In this document: positions 26,395 through 35,803 of the stretch, one piece after another
Layout of the letters: every line of letters begins with the position of its first letter
Numbering within the stretch: position 1 is the first letter of the stretch
From: Weissella koreensis KACC 15510
GTDB lineage: Bacteria > Bacillota > Bacilli > Lactobacillales > Lactobacillaceae
Assembly (NCBI RefSeq): GCF_000219805.1
Contig: NC_015759.1
Span: forward strand, 124,001 to 188,000
Length of the DNA stretch: 64,000 bases
Direction of reading: 5' to 3'
Made by a program: the position numbers and the translations under genes
Notes under the pieces: generated by a model
Told to the model about the DNA's origin: nothing
Seen by the model: the letters and a program-made list of their open reading frames with translations, nothing else
The model's database searches: none

Positions 26395-27340
26395 GAGTAA
26401 TTATTTGTTCTCCTTCGGTAAAATTAGCATGCCCATTTAAGTAGGCGGTAACATCCATTTTTGGTTTTCCAGCTGGCTGCAATTCATCAATTGCTAAAAT
26501 ATTTCCATCACCAGCGACTATCCATAATTCATGTTTATTCTTTTTGAAAACTGTTCCGCTTGGTAAATCACTATGTTCATCAATTAAATGGGATTTTTGA
26601 ACTTTTGTACGTTTCCCTTTAATTTCAGTATGTGCAATCGGAAAAGGATATAATCCTCGAATTTGATTAAATATTTCTCGTGCCGATTTTGAAAAATCAA
26701 GTGACTCTTCTTCTGGCTTAATATTCGGTGAAAAGGTTACCAAATCAGGATCTTGCGGTGTCGCTACATTCGTTCCATCGATTAATTCCGGCAATGTTTT
26801 TAATAATAAATCGCGGCCAAGAATAGATAATTTTTCAAATAAAGTTCCAGTGTTGTCATCATCTGTAATAGGTAATGTAGCTTGTGATAGAACATCACCA
26901 GCATCCATTTGCTTAATCATATACATGATTGAAACACCCGTTTCAGTATCACCATTAAGTAAGGCATAGTGAATTGGAGCCCCGCCTCGATACTTTGGCA
27001 GCAATGAAGCATGGACATTAATAGCACCAATTTTAGCTGCATTCAATAATTTTGTTGGTAAAAATTGACCATAAGCAGCTGTAATCATAATATCAGGCTG
27101 TAAATCAATTAAAGCCTGTAATTCTGGTGAACCACTTAACTTAGCCGGTTGAAACACAGGAATCCCCGCTTTAACAGCAACTTCTTTGACGGGTGTAGGC
27201 GTCATGACTTTCTTGCGCCCCACTGGTCGATCTGGTTGTGTTAAAACAGCAATCACATCGTAATCAGGATGATTAATTAATGATTCTAAAATACCAACTG
27301 AAAACTGGGGAGTTCCCATAAAAATAATTTTTGTTTGCAT
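26387..27340 (-). CDS. fmt: Methionyl-tRNA formyltransferase
   Basis: Formylates initiator Met-tRNA using 10-formyl-THF; 317 residues, complete. The catalytic Asn, His and Asp fall in GAINVHASLLPKYRGGAPIH (about 105-124) and the QMDAGDVLSQ segment near 143-152; the start KIIFMGTPQFSVGIL is typical. It lies 14 bp after priA and overlaps rsmB. A def gene, which often sits between priA and fmt in Firmicutes, is absent here. Confidence 0.97.
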   Translation of the reverse strand: MQTKIIFMGTPQFSVGILESLINHPDYDVIAVLTQPDRPVGRKKVMTPTPVKEVAVKAGIPVFQPAKLSGSPELQALIDLQPDIMITAAYGQFLPTKLLNAAKIGAINVHASLLPKYRGGAPIHYALLNGDTETGVSIMYMIKQMDAGDVLSQATLPITDDDNTGTLFEKLSILGRDLLLKTLPELIDGTNVATPQDPDLVTFSPNIKPEEESLDFSKSAREIFNQIRGLYPFPIAHTEIKGKRTKVQKSHLIDEHSDLPSGTVFKKNKHELWIVAGDGNILAIDELQPAGKPKMDVTAYLNGHANFTEGEQIITHE

Positions 27341-27354
27341 ATTTACTCCTAATT

Positions 27355-29775
27355 TTACAAATTAATAGGGTCACGATTAATACTAATTTGAATATTTTTA
27401 TCAATAATCTTTTGAGCATCATTAACTAAAAGATTAAGCGCTTGTTCTAATTTATCATCATACTTAAATCGTAATGAAATTTGATAAACATACCGATTTT
27501 TAACTCGACGAATTGATCCCGGAGCGGGCCCAAATATCATAGTACTAGGCATAATTTGTTCTCGTAACCAGTTAACAATTTTATATGCTATTTTAGCTAC
27601 ATCCTGCTCGTTTGGATGAGTCAATTTAATCTGAATAGCATAATAATATGGCGAATAATGCCAAGTTTTACGTAGACTCATTTCTTGCTGATAGAAAGCT
27701 TCATAATCTTGATTTTGAGCTAATTTGATAGCATAATGCTGTGGATTAAAGGTCTGAATAACGACATTCCCAACCTTATCAGCCCGACCTGCTCGACCTG
27801 CAACTTGAGTGATTAACTGAAAGGTCCTTTCACTAGCACGATAATCTGGAATTTTCAAAGTTGTATCCGCATTTAAAACTCCTACAAGAGTCACATTGGG
27901 GAAATCTAATCCCTTTGCAATCATTTGCGTTCCAATCAAAATATCCGCCTTTTGTTGACCAAACTGTTCCAACAGTTGATCTGTAGCGCCTTTTTTACGC
28001 GTCGTATCATTATCCATACGGATAATACGTGCTTGAGGAAACTTGTCTTGCAATTGTTCTTCCACTTTTTGCGTTCCAGTCCCAAAAGGCCTAATCCGAG
28101 TGGACCCACATACTGGACATTTATGAGGTATCGGCTGTGTAGCACCACAGACATGGCACTCCATTCGATGAGTATCTTTATGCATTGTCAATGCTAAATC
28201 GCAATTAGGACACATTGGAACATAGCCACAATCTCGACACATCATAAAATTAGCATAACCACGTCGATTAAGCATTAAAATAATTTGTTGCTTTTTTTCT
28301 AAACGTTCTTCAATTTGATCAAGCAATTGTGGTGAAAAAACTTCATCCCCTCCCGACTTAATCACTTCACTCATATCAATAATTTGAGCTGTTGGTAATG
28401 GATTTGCGAGTGCCCGCTTTTTCAATTCCAACAACTGATAGACATGCTTTTGTGCCCGTGCTCGACTTTCTAATGAAGGCGTGGCTGATCCCAAAATAAG
28501 GACTGCTTGATGTCTATTAGCACGCCACGAGGCAATATCACGAGCATGATATCGTGGATTATCATCTTGCTTATAAGAACTTTCATGTTCTTCATCCATA
28601 ATTATCAAGCCAATCTGTTCCAAAGGGGCAAAAATAGCCGAACGTACTCCTACAACTACATGGACCTCTTGGCGCTGAATTCGACGCCACTCATCATATC
28701 GTTCACCATCTGATAAAGCCGAATGCAATAAAGCCACATCATCTCCAAAACGTCCTTTTACACGTCGGACCATCTGTGGAGTTAATGTAATTTCAGGAAC
28801 TAAAAATAGGGCTGTTTTTCCGGCCTCAATAGTTCTAGCAATTGCTTGTAAATATATTTCGGTTTTACCCGAACCAGTCACACCCTCTAAGAGGAAAGTT
28901 GTTGAAATTTGTTGGTTCAATGCGCTATTAATCGCATCAAAGGCAACTGATTGTTCTTCATTCAAAACTAATGGCTTAGTTTTTTGAATAGTGCTTGATA
29001 ATGTTGGCGTACGATACGTTTCCATTTCAGTCATAGAAATCCAACCATTGGTAACCGCCTGATTTATATCTTGTGCTGTTAATTTATATGAATGTTGCAA
29101 CGAACTAACTAATTGCCAATCTGGTGTTGGATTTTCCATTAAAGCAGTTACAAAACGCGCCTGCTTTTTAGCATTTTTGTTAAGATTCCTTCTAATCTCA
29201 TCATATTGATCAGATGACAATTTATTTTTATATTTTTTGACTTTTTTAATCTTAGCCTTATTTTTTAAATAATATTTAAACCCTAGAGCCTTTATTGCTT
29301 GATAGTGTTTAATTTTGCTCATCAATTCAATTGGAATAAAATCTAATTCAAACGGAATTTCATCGCGATCAATAAACAAATCATTAATATTATTATCGTC
29401 AATCAAATTTGGATCTAATAAAATTAGCGTTTTTTGATATTTAGCTTTCATCACATTAGGCAACATCGCCTGTAAAACATTAATTTGAAAATTAAAATTA
29501 TGTTCAGCAATTTTTGCACTTAATTGAAGCAATTCTTGATTTAAAACCGGTTCTAAATCTAAAACATTAGTTATCGGTTTCAACGGCTTAGTAGTTGTCT
29601 CGCCTTTAACCACCTCTAATACGAAGCCTTGAATTTGGCGTCCCCCGTTACCAAAAGGAACTTGTACTCGCATACCTGGCTGTACAATTGATTGAAGATT
29701 TTCTGGAATTTGATATGTCCATGGTTTATTCGTTTGTCGTGTGGAAACATCTACAATAATTTTTGCGACATCCAT
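27355..29775 (-). CDS. priA: Primosomal replication restart helicase PriA
   Basis: 3'-5' helicase that reloads the replisome at repaired forks; 806 residues. The N-terminal fork-binding domain (MDVAKIIVDVSTRQTNKPWTY onward) is followed by Walker A GVTGSGKTEIYL (about 298-309), the DEEH box in IIMDEEHESSYKQD, GSATPSLES, eight zinc cysteines in two clusters (CRDCGYVPMCPNC and CHVCGATQPIPHKCPVC) and QVAGRAGRADK motif VI. The start chosen has AAGGAG 9 nt upstream; an ATG three codons earlier overlaps that ribosome site. First gene of the priA-fmt-rsmB-stp-prkC unit. Confidence 0.96.
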   Translation of the reverse strand: MDVAKIIVDVSTRQTNKPWTYQIPENLQSIVQPGMRVQVPFGNGGRQIQGFVLEVVKGETTTKPLKPITNVLDLEPVLNQELLQLSAKIAEHNFNFQINVLQAMLPNVMKAKYQKTLILLDPNLIDDNNINDLFIDRDEIPFELDFIPIELMSKIKHYQAIKALGFKYYLKNKAKIKKVKKYKNKLSSDQYDEIRRNLNKNAKKQARFVTALMENPTPDWQLVSSLQHSYKLTAQDINQAVTNGWISMTEMETYRTPTLSSTIQKTKPLVLNEEQSVAFDAINSALNQQISTTFLLEGVTGSGKTEIYLQAIARTIEAGKTALFLVPEITLTPQMVRRVKGRFGDDVALLHSALSDGERYDEWRRIQRQEVHVVVGVRSAIFAPLEQIGLIIMDEEHESSYKQDDNPRYHARDIASWRANRHQAVLILGSATPSLESRARAQKHVYQLLELKKRALANPLPTAQIIDMSEVIKSGGDEVFSPQLLDQIEERLEKKQQIILMLNRRGYANFMMCRDCGYVPMCPNCDLALTMHKDTHRMECHVCGATQPIPHKCPVCGSTRIRPFGTGTQKVEEQLQDKFPQARIIRMDNDTTRKKGATDQLLEQFGQQKADILIGTQMIAKGLDFPNVTLVGVLNADTTLKIPDYRASERTFQLITQVAGRAGRADKVGNVVIQTFNPQHYAIKLAQNQDYEAFYQQEMSLRKTWHYSPYYYAIQIKLTHPNEQDVAKIAYKIVNWLREQIMPSTMIFGPAPGSIRRVKNRYVYQISLRFKYDDKLEQALNLLVNDAQKIIDKNIQISINRDPINL

Positions 29776-29897
29776 TAAGATCATCTCCTTCCAAAAATTA
29801 CACTTCTAATAATTATAGCAGACCATGCACCTTTTCGGACCGTATAAATTATATTATGATTTATTTTAAAAAATTGACTGAATTTTACCTTGGAATT

Positions 29898-29940
29898 AAA
29901 AAGAACTAGATACACGTAAATTCGTCTATCCAGCTCTTTT
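29898..29940 (-). terminator. Intrinsic terminator after ackA
   Basis: Long hairpin with a few wobble pairs and mismatches (AAAAGAGCTGGATAGACG at the 5' side of the minus-strand transcript pairs with CGTGTATCTAGTTCTTTT), 11 bp past the ackA stop, ending in a U-run. Confidence 0.85.
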
Positions 29941-29950
29941 AAAATTAAAT

Positions 29951-31135
29951 TTACTTTTTCAATGATTCAACATCGCGTGCAATCATGATTTCTTCATCTG
30001 TTGGCACAATCAAAACCTCAGCAGTTGATCCTTCGGCAGTCAAAATTGTTTCTTTACCGTAAACATCATTCTTTGATTCGTCCATCTTAATACCCATAAA
30101 GTTCAAGCGTTCAATAATGTGAGAACGTTGTTCCTTAGAATTTTCTCCAACTCCACCAGAAAATACTAAGACGTCCACACCGCCCATTTCTACGATATAT
30201 TGACCAATATATCGTAGAACACGGTCTTCCCACATATCAATAGCTAACTTAGCATGTGGATTAGTTTCGGCTACTTCTTTCAAATCACGCATATCTGAAG
30301 AAATAGTAGACACTCCTAACAAACCAGACTTTTTGTTCATAATTTCAAGCATTTGCTCATTAGTTAATCCTTCACGCTCTTGGATATAGTTAACTAATGA
30401 TGGATCAATGTCACCCGTTCGCGTAGCCATCATTACTCCAGCTAATGGTGTGAAGCCCATTGAAGTATCAAATGACTTTCCATCCTTAATGGCTGTAATT
30501 GATGATCCAGCTCCCAAATGCAATGTAATAACCTTTAGTGATTCTAATGGCTTACCTAACATTTCAGCGGCACGAGCTGAAATATAACGGTGTGAAGTTC
30601 CATGTGCACCATATTTACGTGCACCGTACTTCGTATAATATTCATATGGTAAACCATATAAATAGTTAACTTGCGGCATTGTCTGATGAAAGGCAGTGTC
30701 GAAAACTGCAACTGATAATGCATTTGGAATTAATTTTTTAAAAGTCTTAATCCCTACAATGTTAGCTGGTTCATGTAGTGGTGCATAATCAATTAGTTTT
30801 TGTAATTTCTCCATAACATCGTCATCGATTACTACGGAATGATTATACCATTCACCCCCAGCAACGACACGATGTCCTACACCTGTAATTTCTTGAATAT
30901 CAGAAATTACACCGTGTTGCTTAAATTGTTCAAGTACATAAGCAATTCCTTGCTCATGATCTTTGATATCTAAGATGTTTTCAAACTTTTCTCCATTAAA
31001 TTTCAATGAAAAAATAGAATCAGATAGTCCGATTCGTTCAATTTGTCCCTTTGCAATTACCTCTTCACTTGGCATTTCAATTAATTGAAATTTCAAAGAT
31101 GAAGATCCTGCATTAATTGCTATTGTCTTCGCCAT
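29951..31135 (-). CDS. ackA: Acetate kinase
   Basis: Converts acetyl-phosphate and ADP to acetate and ATP, the energy-yielding end of the phosphoketolase pathway. The 394-residue protein starts MAKTIAINAGSSSLKFQLIEM (signature 1) and has signature 2 TAFHQTMPQVNYLYGLPYEYY (about 177-197), GAHGTSHRY, the HLGAGSS loop and VFSGGVGENS near 320-329. It lies 101 bp after the YtxK-type methyltransferase gene, the order seen in Bacillus and many lactobacilli, with a TATAAT-like box in the gap. Confidence 0.97.
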   Translation of the reverse strand: MAKTIAINAGSSSLKFQLIEMPSEEVIAKGQIERIGLSDSIFSLKFNGEKFENILDIKDHEQGIAYVLEQFKQHGVISDIQEITGVGHRVVAGGEWYNHSVVIDDDVMEKLQKLIDYAPLHEPANIVGIKTFKKLIPNALSVAVFDTAFHQTMPQVNYLYGLPYEYYTKYGARKYGAHGTSHRYISARAAEMLGKPLESLKVITLHLGAGSSITAIKDGKSFDTSMGFTPLAGVMMATRTGDIDPSLVNYIQEREGLTNEQMLEIMNKKSGLLGVSTISSDMRDLKEVAETNPHAKLAIDMWEDRVLRYIGQYIVEMGGVDVLVFSGGVGENSKEQRSHIIERLNFMGIKMDESKNDVYGKETILTAEGSTAEVLIVPTDEEIMIARDVESLKK

Positions 31136-31236
31136 TCTTAAATATCTCCTTTATTTTTCGCATTACATCAAAGTTAATAGTAACTTTATATAAATTATAT
31201 TTTACCATGAAAATAAGAATCTAGGGTTTGCTATTT

Positions 31237-32238
31237 CTAAATCTTAGTTTTCCAGTCTAAGAAGTCTCCAATAAATTGTTTATTAGAGGAACTATCACCG
31301 ATTTCTGGTATTTGGGCTAACAAAACAGGTTCAGCTTGAGTATGACTTTCATCACGCCTTTGTAAAATCATTAACTCTTTACCAACTGCTCCTTGTTTAA
31401 ACAGCTTTTGAGGGAATTTAATAATTGCCTGTAGTAGAACTGTATCATCTGCAAATAGTCTTAAAAGATCAGGACCTTGCTCTGTTTCTAGGATGTTTTC
31501 GGGAACTAGCAATAAAGCTGTCCCACCAGGAACCAATGTATTCAATGCTTTTTCAATCAATAAATGGTGAACGTATGTTAAATCGTTATCTTGTTTAGTT
31601 TTAACGTTATAGCCATCTTCGACCTGTTTAGGATACATTCCAACTGGTAAGTCACCCACTACGATATTAAATTTATTCGTGAAATTAAAATCAACAGCAT
31701 CGGCTAACTGTAAATTCCAATCATAACCTAAAATTGAATTCATTCCACTTGCCAAGGTAAGCATTGTATCGTCATTATCAATTCCCGTTATTTTAACCTG
31801 ATCACCATTTTCAACGACTTGCTGAATTGTTGCACTCAAATTACCTGACCCAACTCCCAAATCTAATATTGATAGATTACTCTTATTTTCTATATTATTA
31901 AACTGATCTACAAAATATGCTACCCACATTCCTATAGCGTCTGGTGTAATTTGATAATTAGCCTGTAACTGGTCCTCCATCAAAGTTCCCACCAAAACCA
32001 ATTGTAAAATTTGACGTCTATCTGTAACGTTCATTTTTTCTAATGACAATGAATTTACATTGTTTTCCCAAGCCGTAACCATTTCTTGATCTAACATGTT
32101 CAAATCTTCATGATCATGCTCCACAATCATAGAAAACACTTCTATTAAAGCTTCAATAGATGAAATATCCATTTCATCGCTTATTTCATTCCGCGTTAAT
32201 TGTAGAACATTAACTGCTTGCTCAATTTTTTCAAACAT
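31237..32238 (-). CDS. YtxK-type class I SAM-dependent methyltransferase
   Basis: A 333-residue methyltransferase of the N6-adenine-type (YtxK) family. The SAM loop is ILDLGVGSGNLSATIQ (about 121-136), the acidic motif TGIDNDD follows, and the catalytic motif IV reads GDLPVGMYP (about 193-201), the variant expected for this family in place of NPPY. An N-terminal helical domain (1-110) is present. It directly follows the comG operon (42 bp) and precedes ackA; in Bacillus ytxK is also next to ackA. The substrate is unknown to me, though DNA or RNA adenine is possible. Confidence 0.85.
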   Translation of the reverse strand: MFEKIEQAVNVLQLTRNEISDEMDISSIEALIEVFSMIVEHDHEDLNMLDQEMVTAWENNVNSLSLEKMNVTDRRQILQLVLVGTLMEDQLQANYQITPDAIGMWVAYFVDQFNNIENKSNLSILDLGVGSGNLSATIQQVVENGDQVKITGIDNDDTMLTLASGMNSILGYDWNLQLADAVDFNFTNKFNIVVGDLPVGMYPKQVEDGYNVKTKQDNDLTYVHHLLIEKALNTLVPGGTALLLVPENILETEQGPDLLRLFADDTVLLQAIIKFPQKLFKQGAVGKELMILQRRDESHTQAEPVLLAQIPEIGDSSSNKQFIGDFLDWKTKI

Positions 32239-32280
32239 GCTTTCACCTCTAAAAATTTTATATTAAATATAATTTTCAGT

Positions 32281-32523
32281 TTAGTCATTTTTAAAGCTTT
32301 TAGCAAGGGATGTTTTCTGCTTATTCTCTCGTTCAATCAGTAATCGATAATGTTTAATTTCACGTTTTAGTCGTTTATTTTGTTCAATTATTACTGCATA
32401 TTGTCTACGTTCAATTCGTGAAAAACAATTCAAAGTTGTCATACATACCAAACTAAACAATAAAATTGTTACTGTAATATGTCCTTTTCTACGCAATATA
32501 AATCCTCTATTTACATTAATCAT
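32281..32523 (-). CDS. ComGG-like minor pseudopilin candidate
   Basis: An 80-residue protein at the position of comGG, last gene of the comG operon. It has a short basic start, LRRKGHITVTILLF, then one membrane segment (about 15-33) and a basic helical tail. The G-H junction resembles a prepilin cleavage site but lacks the Glu at +5, as ComGG proteins often do. It overlaps the comGF-like gene by 8 bases. Sequence similarity is too low for a firm assignment; position is the main argument. Confidence 0.6.
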   Translation of the reverse strand: MINVNRGFILRRKGHITVTILLFSLVCMTTLNCFSRIERRQYAVIIEQNKRLKREIKHYRLLIERENKQKTSLAKSFKND

Positions 32524-32998
32524 TGTTTAAATAAATTATGCGTTTCGCATATAAGCAGTCGTCATTTCTACCGGTATGCTTAAGATGCTCCAATTCCCTG
32601 ATAATAATATTAAAATAATTAGGTTTATCAGATGTTAATATTTTTTCTACATAAATGCCTTTGCTCAATGGCATAAACCCTTTATTACTACCCGTTAGAA
32701 CTAACCGTCGATGCCAAATTATCAACCGATAATCTTTATTATTTTTTTTAGAATAAAAATGATAAACTGGTCTCTTTTCAATTTTAGTATTACCCATAAC
32801 AAATTTTAAATTTAGCTTAGGATGATTTAAATCTAAAATTAATCGGTTGGCTTGATATTTAAAATAGTCTTTTTCTTCTAATATCTTGAAATTAATTAAC
32901 TGGTGTACATTGACCGTAATCATTTGAGCCACTATCCCCAAAACAAAAAGCGAAGCCAAAACCTCAACCAGTGAAAATGCCTTTCGTTCAACTTGCAT
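32516..32998 (-). CDS. comGF: ComGF-like competence pseudopilin
   Basis: A 160-residue type IV prepilin-like protein: basic leader MQVERKA followed by FSLVEVLASLFVLGIVAQM, the N-methylation/cleavage region (position -1 is Ala rather than the usual Gly; Glu at +5 is kept). The soluble C-terminal region (about 30-160) contains the FYSKKNNKDYRLIIWHRRLVL segment typical of ComGF. It overlaps both neighbours by about 10 bases, showing tight coupling in the comG operon. Confidence 0.8.
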   Translation of the reverse strand: MQVERKAFSLVEVLASLFVLGIVAQMITVNVHQLINFKILEEKDYFKYQANRLILDLNHPKLNLKFVMGNTKIEKRPVYHFYSKKNNKDYRLIIWHRRLVLTGSNKGFMPLSKGIYVEKILTSDKPNYFNIIIRELEHLKHTGRNDDCLYAKRIIYLNND

Positions 32999-33191
32999 AA
33001 ATCGCCCACTGTTCTCTTACCTCTTGCAATTGTTTTGACAACTTTATCTGTTCCTGAATTAATCTGTTTGTATTTTGATGATGATTAGATATGACCATCT
33101 GACAAGTAATTGTTGTTTGACATATAACAACTAAAGCCAACAAAGCATCTAACATCAAATATCCTTTACGGCGTTCTAAGATCAAAATCAC
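32988..33191 (-). CDS. ComGE-like minor pseudopilin candidate
   Basis: A 67-residue protein at the comGE position. A basic leader ILERRKG precedes YLMLDALLALVVICQTT; Gly at -1 fits prepilin peptidase cleavage but +5 is Asp instead of Glu. The remainder is a short polar helix. The start is GTG after a GGGGTGG run, inside the end of the comGD gene (26-base overlap). Assignment rests on position and the prepilin-like start. Confidence 0.65.
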   Translation of the reverse strand: MILILERRKGYLMLDALLALVVICQTTITCQMVISNHHQNTNRLIQEQIKLSKQLQEVREQWAIYAS

Positions 33192-33585
33192 CCCACCCCA
33201 TTGAGAAAACTAATTCTTTAAATTCTTTCTTTTTAAGATTTTTAAGCGTTATGGTTCCAGGTTGGACCCAACCCGAGTGTACTGAAATAGCACCATAATA
33301 TACAGCCCACCCCTCGGGTAAGTAAACCATAGACTTCATTCTATTTTGTATCATAATTGCTCGATTATCTTTTTGTTCACAACCCTCAATTAAAACCTGA
33401 GATGTTTGTGACAAATTACGCGCTCTATCAACTTCAAATTGTAACTCTCGTCTAAAGTTAGCCCAGTTTTGCTTAGTTGGGGTTGAAGGTTTAAAATACG
33501 CGAATGTACTTAATATTAAAAACGTCAACATCGCTGCTATAAGAACTTCAATCATTGTAAAACCTGATCTTTTCGATTTCATCAT
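33166..33585 (-). CDS. comGD: ComGD-like competence pseudopilin
   Basis: A 139-residue minor pseudopilin. The leader MMKSKRSG is followed by FTMIEVLIAAMLTFLIL, a standard prepilin site with Gly(-1) and Glu(+5). The globular part includes LQFEVDRARNLSQTSQVLI and PGTITLKNLKKKEFKELVFS, similar in plan to ComGD. It overlaps the comGC stop by 4 bases (ATGA). Expected to sit in the transformation pilus or its tip complex. Confidence 0.82.
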   Translation of the reverse strand: MMKSKRSGFTMIEVLIAAMLTFLILSTFAYFKPSTPTKQNWANFRRELQFEVDRARNLSQTSQVLIEGCEQKDNRAIMIQNRMKSMVYLPEGWAVYYGAISVHSGWVQPGTITLKNLKKKEFKELVFSMGWGDFDLRTP

Positions 33586-33902
33586 TTCCCGTTTTTGTGG
33601 CGTTTTACATTCCCTTCATGGTCAAAATCAAGACCTAATTGTTCCATACGAGCTGATTGTTGATTGCTTAAATAGTTGTCCTTTAACAATTTTTCCTTAG
33701 TGACAGGCCTGTCTTCTGGATGCTCTAATAAATATAAATCAGCTTGGCTTTGAATTGTTCTTTCCATCGTTTCTGCCTGACGTCGATTAGCAATATCGCG
33801 AACTCTATGAATATTGGGCAAAATCAACATTGTTAATAACCCAATTATAAATAACGCAGTTACCACTTCGATCAATGTAAAACCTTTTCTTTTTTTCACC
33901 AT
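33582..33902 (-). CDS. comGC: ComGC major competence pseudopilin
   Basis: Main subunit of the competence pilus that captures extracellular DNA. The 106-residue precursor has the leader MVKKRKG and FTLIEVVTALFIIGLLTMLILPN, a textbook prepilin peptidase site (cut after Gly7, Glu at +5). The mature part, with QAETMERTIQSQADLYLLEHP, matches ComGC in length and layout. It overlaps the comGB stop by 7 bases. The processing peptidase ComC is not in this window. Confidence 0.92.
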   Translation of the reverse strand: MVKKRKGFTLIEVVTALFIIGLLTMLILPNIHRVRDIANRRQAETMERTIQSQADLYLLEHPEDRPVTKEKLLKDNYLSNQQSARMEQLGLDFDHEGNVKRHKNGK

Positions 33903-34897
33903 CCGTTAAAATCCCCCATATTAGAATAAATCGGTAATAAAAACTTCAAATATAATGCGATAATCAAACATCCAATTATGCCAAAACAAATTGGCTGGAT
34001 TAACAACAATACTCTTTCCATCAAACGATCTAATTGTTCTTTCTTCAAAAGAGCTAGGCGAATAAAATCGCAGCCAATTGTCGCTTGTGATTTACCAGTC
34101 TTAAATAAGCATTCTGCTTCTATTGGTAAAAAAGGCATTTCTTTTAAGGCAGTTACTAAATCTTCACCCTGTAAAAGATGTTTTTGCATCTCCGAACCAA
34201 GCATTTCAATAAAAGGAACTGTCCTCACTCTATTAATTCGTGTAATGACTGTTGCTAAGCTAACCCCTGATTTCAATAAAATTCCCATATGAAATAAAAA
34301 ATAATAAGATATCAACAAATTTAATATCTTATTTAAAAGTGGAATTTTTGAATAAAGATACCAATAATTTAAAATAGTTTTACGAAATACGTTTTTCATC
34401 AAAATTATTATTATTATTATTAAAATTAATACCAAGCCCATCCCTAACAATTCAGGAGAATTTAATAATGTATTGCTATTATTAGACCAAATATCATTCG
34501 AGAAAAATAATACTAATCCAATACCTAATAAAGTTACTAAAAGCAGCAATATTCCTGGATATAATAACAACATTTTAATTTTTTGTTGATGAATAAAATG
34601 AATATATTCTTGTTTACCAATCTCTTGCACTACTACCCTCATATTGCCGTGCAATTGAATAAAGCTTAATTGAAAATTTATTCTAATTGGCATATATGAT
34701 TTAATCGCCAGTTCAAAACTTGTTCCTTGCCTCATATCCAATAAAACACTTTCTAATATATTTCTATTTTTAGGCTGCAACATTTGAATCGAATTTAATG
34801 CGTCTTGTAGTGAATAGCCTGAATTTAGTAAATCTCCTAAAACTTCAAAAAATTGCACTTGATCATGACGCGACCATTGCGAACGTTTAAATCCCAT
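33896..34897 (-). CDS. comGB: ComGB, type II secretion/pilus inner-membrane platform protein
   Basis: Polytopic platform protein of the competence pilus, 333 residues, GspF/PilC family. It has two T2SSF domains (about 10-130 and 205-330) and three main membrane segments near 110-133, 148-170 and 305-327, with a GILLKSGVSLATVI motif near 212-225. The ATG chosen has GGAG 5 nt upstream; a TTG five codons earlier is in frame but less likely. It overlaps the comGA stop by 11 bases. Confidence 0.9.
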   Translation of the reverse strand: MGFKRSQWSRHDQVQFFEVLGDLLNSGYSLQDALNSIQMLQPKNRNILESVLLDMRQGTSFELAIKSYMPIRINFQLSFIQLHGNMRVVVQEIGKQEYIHFIHQQKIKMLLLYPGILLLLVTLLGIGLVLFFSNDIWSNNSNTLLNSPELLGMGLVLILIIIIIILMKNVFRKTILNYWYLYSKIPLLNKILNLLISYYFLFHMGILLKSGVSLATVITRINRVRTVPFIEMLGSEMQKHLLQGEDLVTALKEMPFLPIEAECLFKTGKSQATIGCDFIRLALLKKEQLDRLMERVLLLIQPICFGIIGCLIIALYLKFLLPIYSNMGDFNGW

Positions 34898-35780
34898 TTT
34901 TCTCCATTTCAATCAATAAATCTTGTTGGGTTAAATACTGTAAATCAGCCATTTTTTCAGCATTTACCGTTGTCATTATTTGATAACCAACGCCTGATAA
35001 AACATGTTTCAATGCCCACTCATCTACGCCCAACCCCAGCATGCGATACCATACTCCTAAACAAGAATCGGCATGTACAGTGCTCAAAACCAAATGACCG
35101 CTCATCCCGGCTTCAACCGCTATTTTTGCAGTTTTAGAGTCTCTAATTTCTCCAATAATTAAAATTTCAGGATGATGTCGTAATGCCAATTTCAATAATT
35201 GTTGATAGCTCATATCAGCAAGTGTATTGATTTGAAGTTGTAATATTTCACTATCTTCAATTTCAACTGGATCTTCAATGCTTAGTACCAATCGAGCTGT
35301 TTTTAACTGCTGAATAGCATAATAAAGTGTACTTGTTTTACCAACTCCTGTCCTCCCACTTAATAAAATTAAGCCACTCATATTTTTTACTGATTCAATT
35401 AACTTATAAATTGGTTCAGGATCTTTAAATTTAATACCTATATTGCAAATTTGATATAAAAATCTAATAACCATTGATTCTTTATTCAAAAAATCACCAA
35501 CGCTTGAAATTCTACAATTGTAATTAGTTCCCCCTACTTGGTAAGTCATTCTACTTAACTGAGGTCTACGTGTTTCACTAATATCCATCCCACTACAAAA
35601 CTTAATATAACGAAGCAACCGTAAGCCAATATCAACTTCAACTTGCCGCAATTTTTTTAAACCATTATTAGTAATCATAATAATACGATAATAATTACTG
35701 GACGGTAAAATATATAAATCACTCCCCTTTTCTTTAATAACACATTCAACTAATTCATTAAAAATATTTTCAATTGTCAT
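34887..35780 (-). CDS. comGA: ComGA, competence pilus assembly ATPase
   Basis: GspE/PilB-family ATPase that powers assembly of the ComGC pilus; 297 residues, complete though at the short end for the family. Walker A SGRTGVGKTSTLYY (about 141-154), the Asp box SIEDPVE, Walker B LIIGEIRDSKTA and the His box LSTVHADSC are intact. The tetracysteine zinc motif of larger PilB proteins is absent, as usual for ComGA. First gene of the seven-gene comG operon; a hairpin covers its ribosome site. No ComK box or streptococcal cin-box was recognised upstream. Confidence 0.93.
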   Translation of the reverse strand: MTIENIFNELVECVIKEKGSDLYILPSSNYYRIIMITNNGLKKLRQVEVDIGLRLLRYIKFCSGMDISETRRPQLSRMTYQVGGTNYNCRISSVGDFLNKESMVIRFLYQICNIGIKFKDPEPIYKLIESVKNMSGLILLSGRTGVGKTSTLYYAIQQLKTARLVLSIEDPVEIEDSEILQLQINTLADMSYQQLLKLALRHHPEILIIGEIRDSKTAKIAVEAGMSGHLVLSTVHADSCLGVWYRMLGLGVDEWALKHVLSGVGYQIMTTVNAEKMADLQYLTQQDLLIEMEKNGI

Positions 35781-35788
35781 TTTGACCC

Positions 35789-35803
35789 CCTTACACAGTA
35801 AGG
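35789..35803 (-). promoter_or_regulatory. Hairpin covering the comGA ribosome binding site
   Basis: The minus-strand leader can form a perfect 6-bp stem CCTTAC-TGT-GTAAGG; the 3' arm is the start of the AAGGGGGT ribosome site 5 to 8 nt before the comGA ATG. It could limit translation of the first comG gene. This is a structural reading only. Confidence 0.5.
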
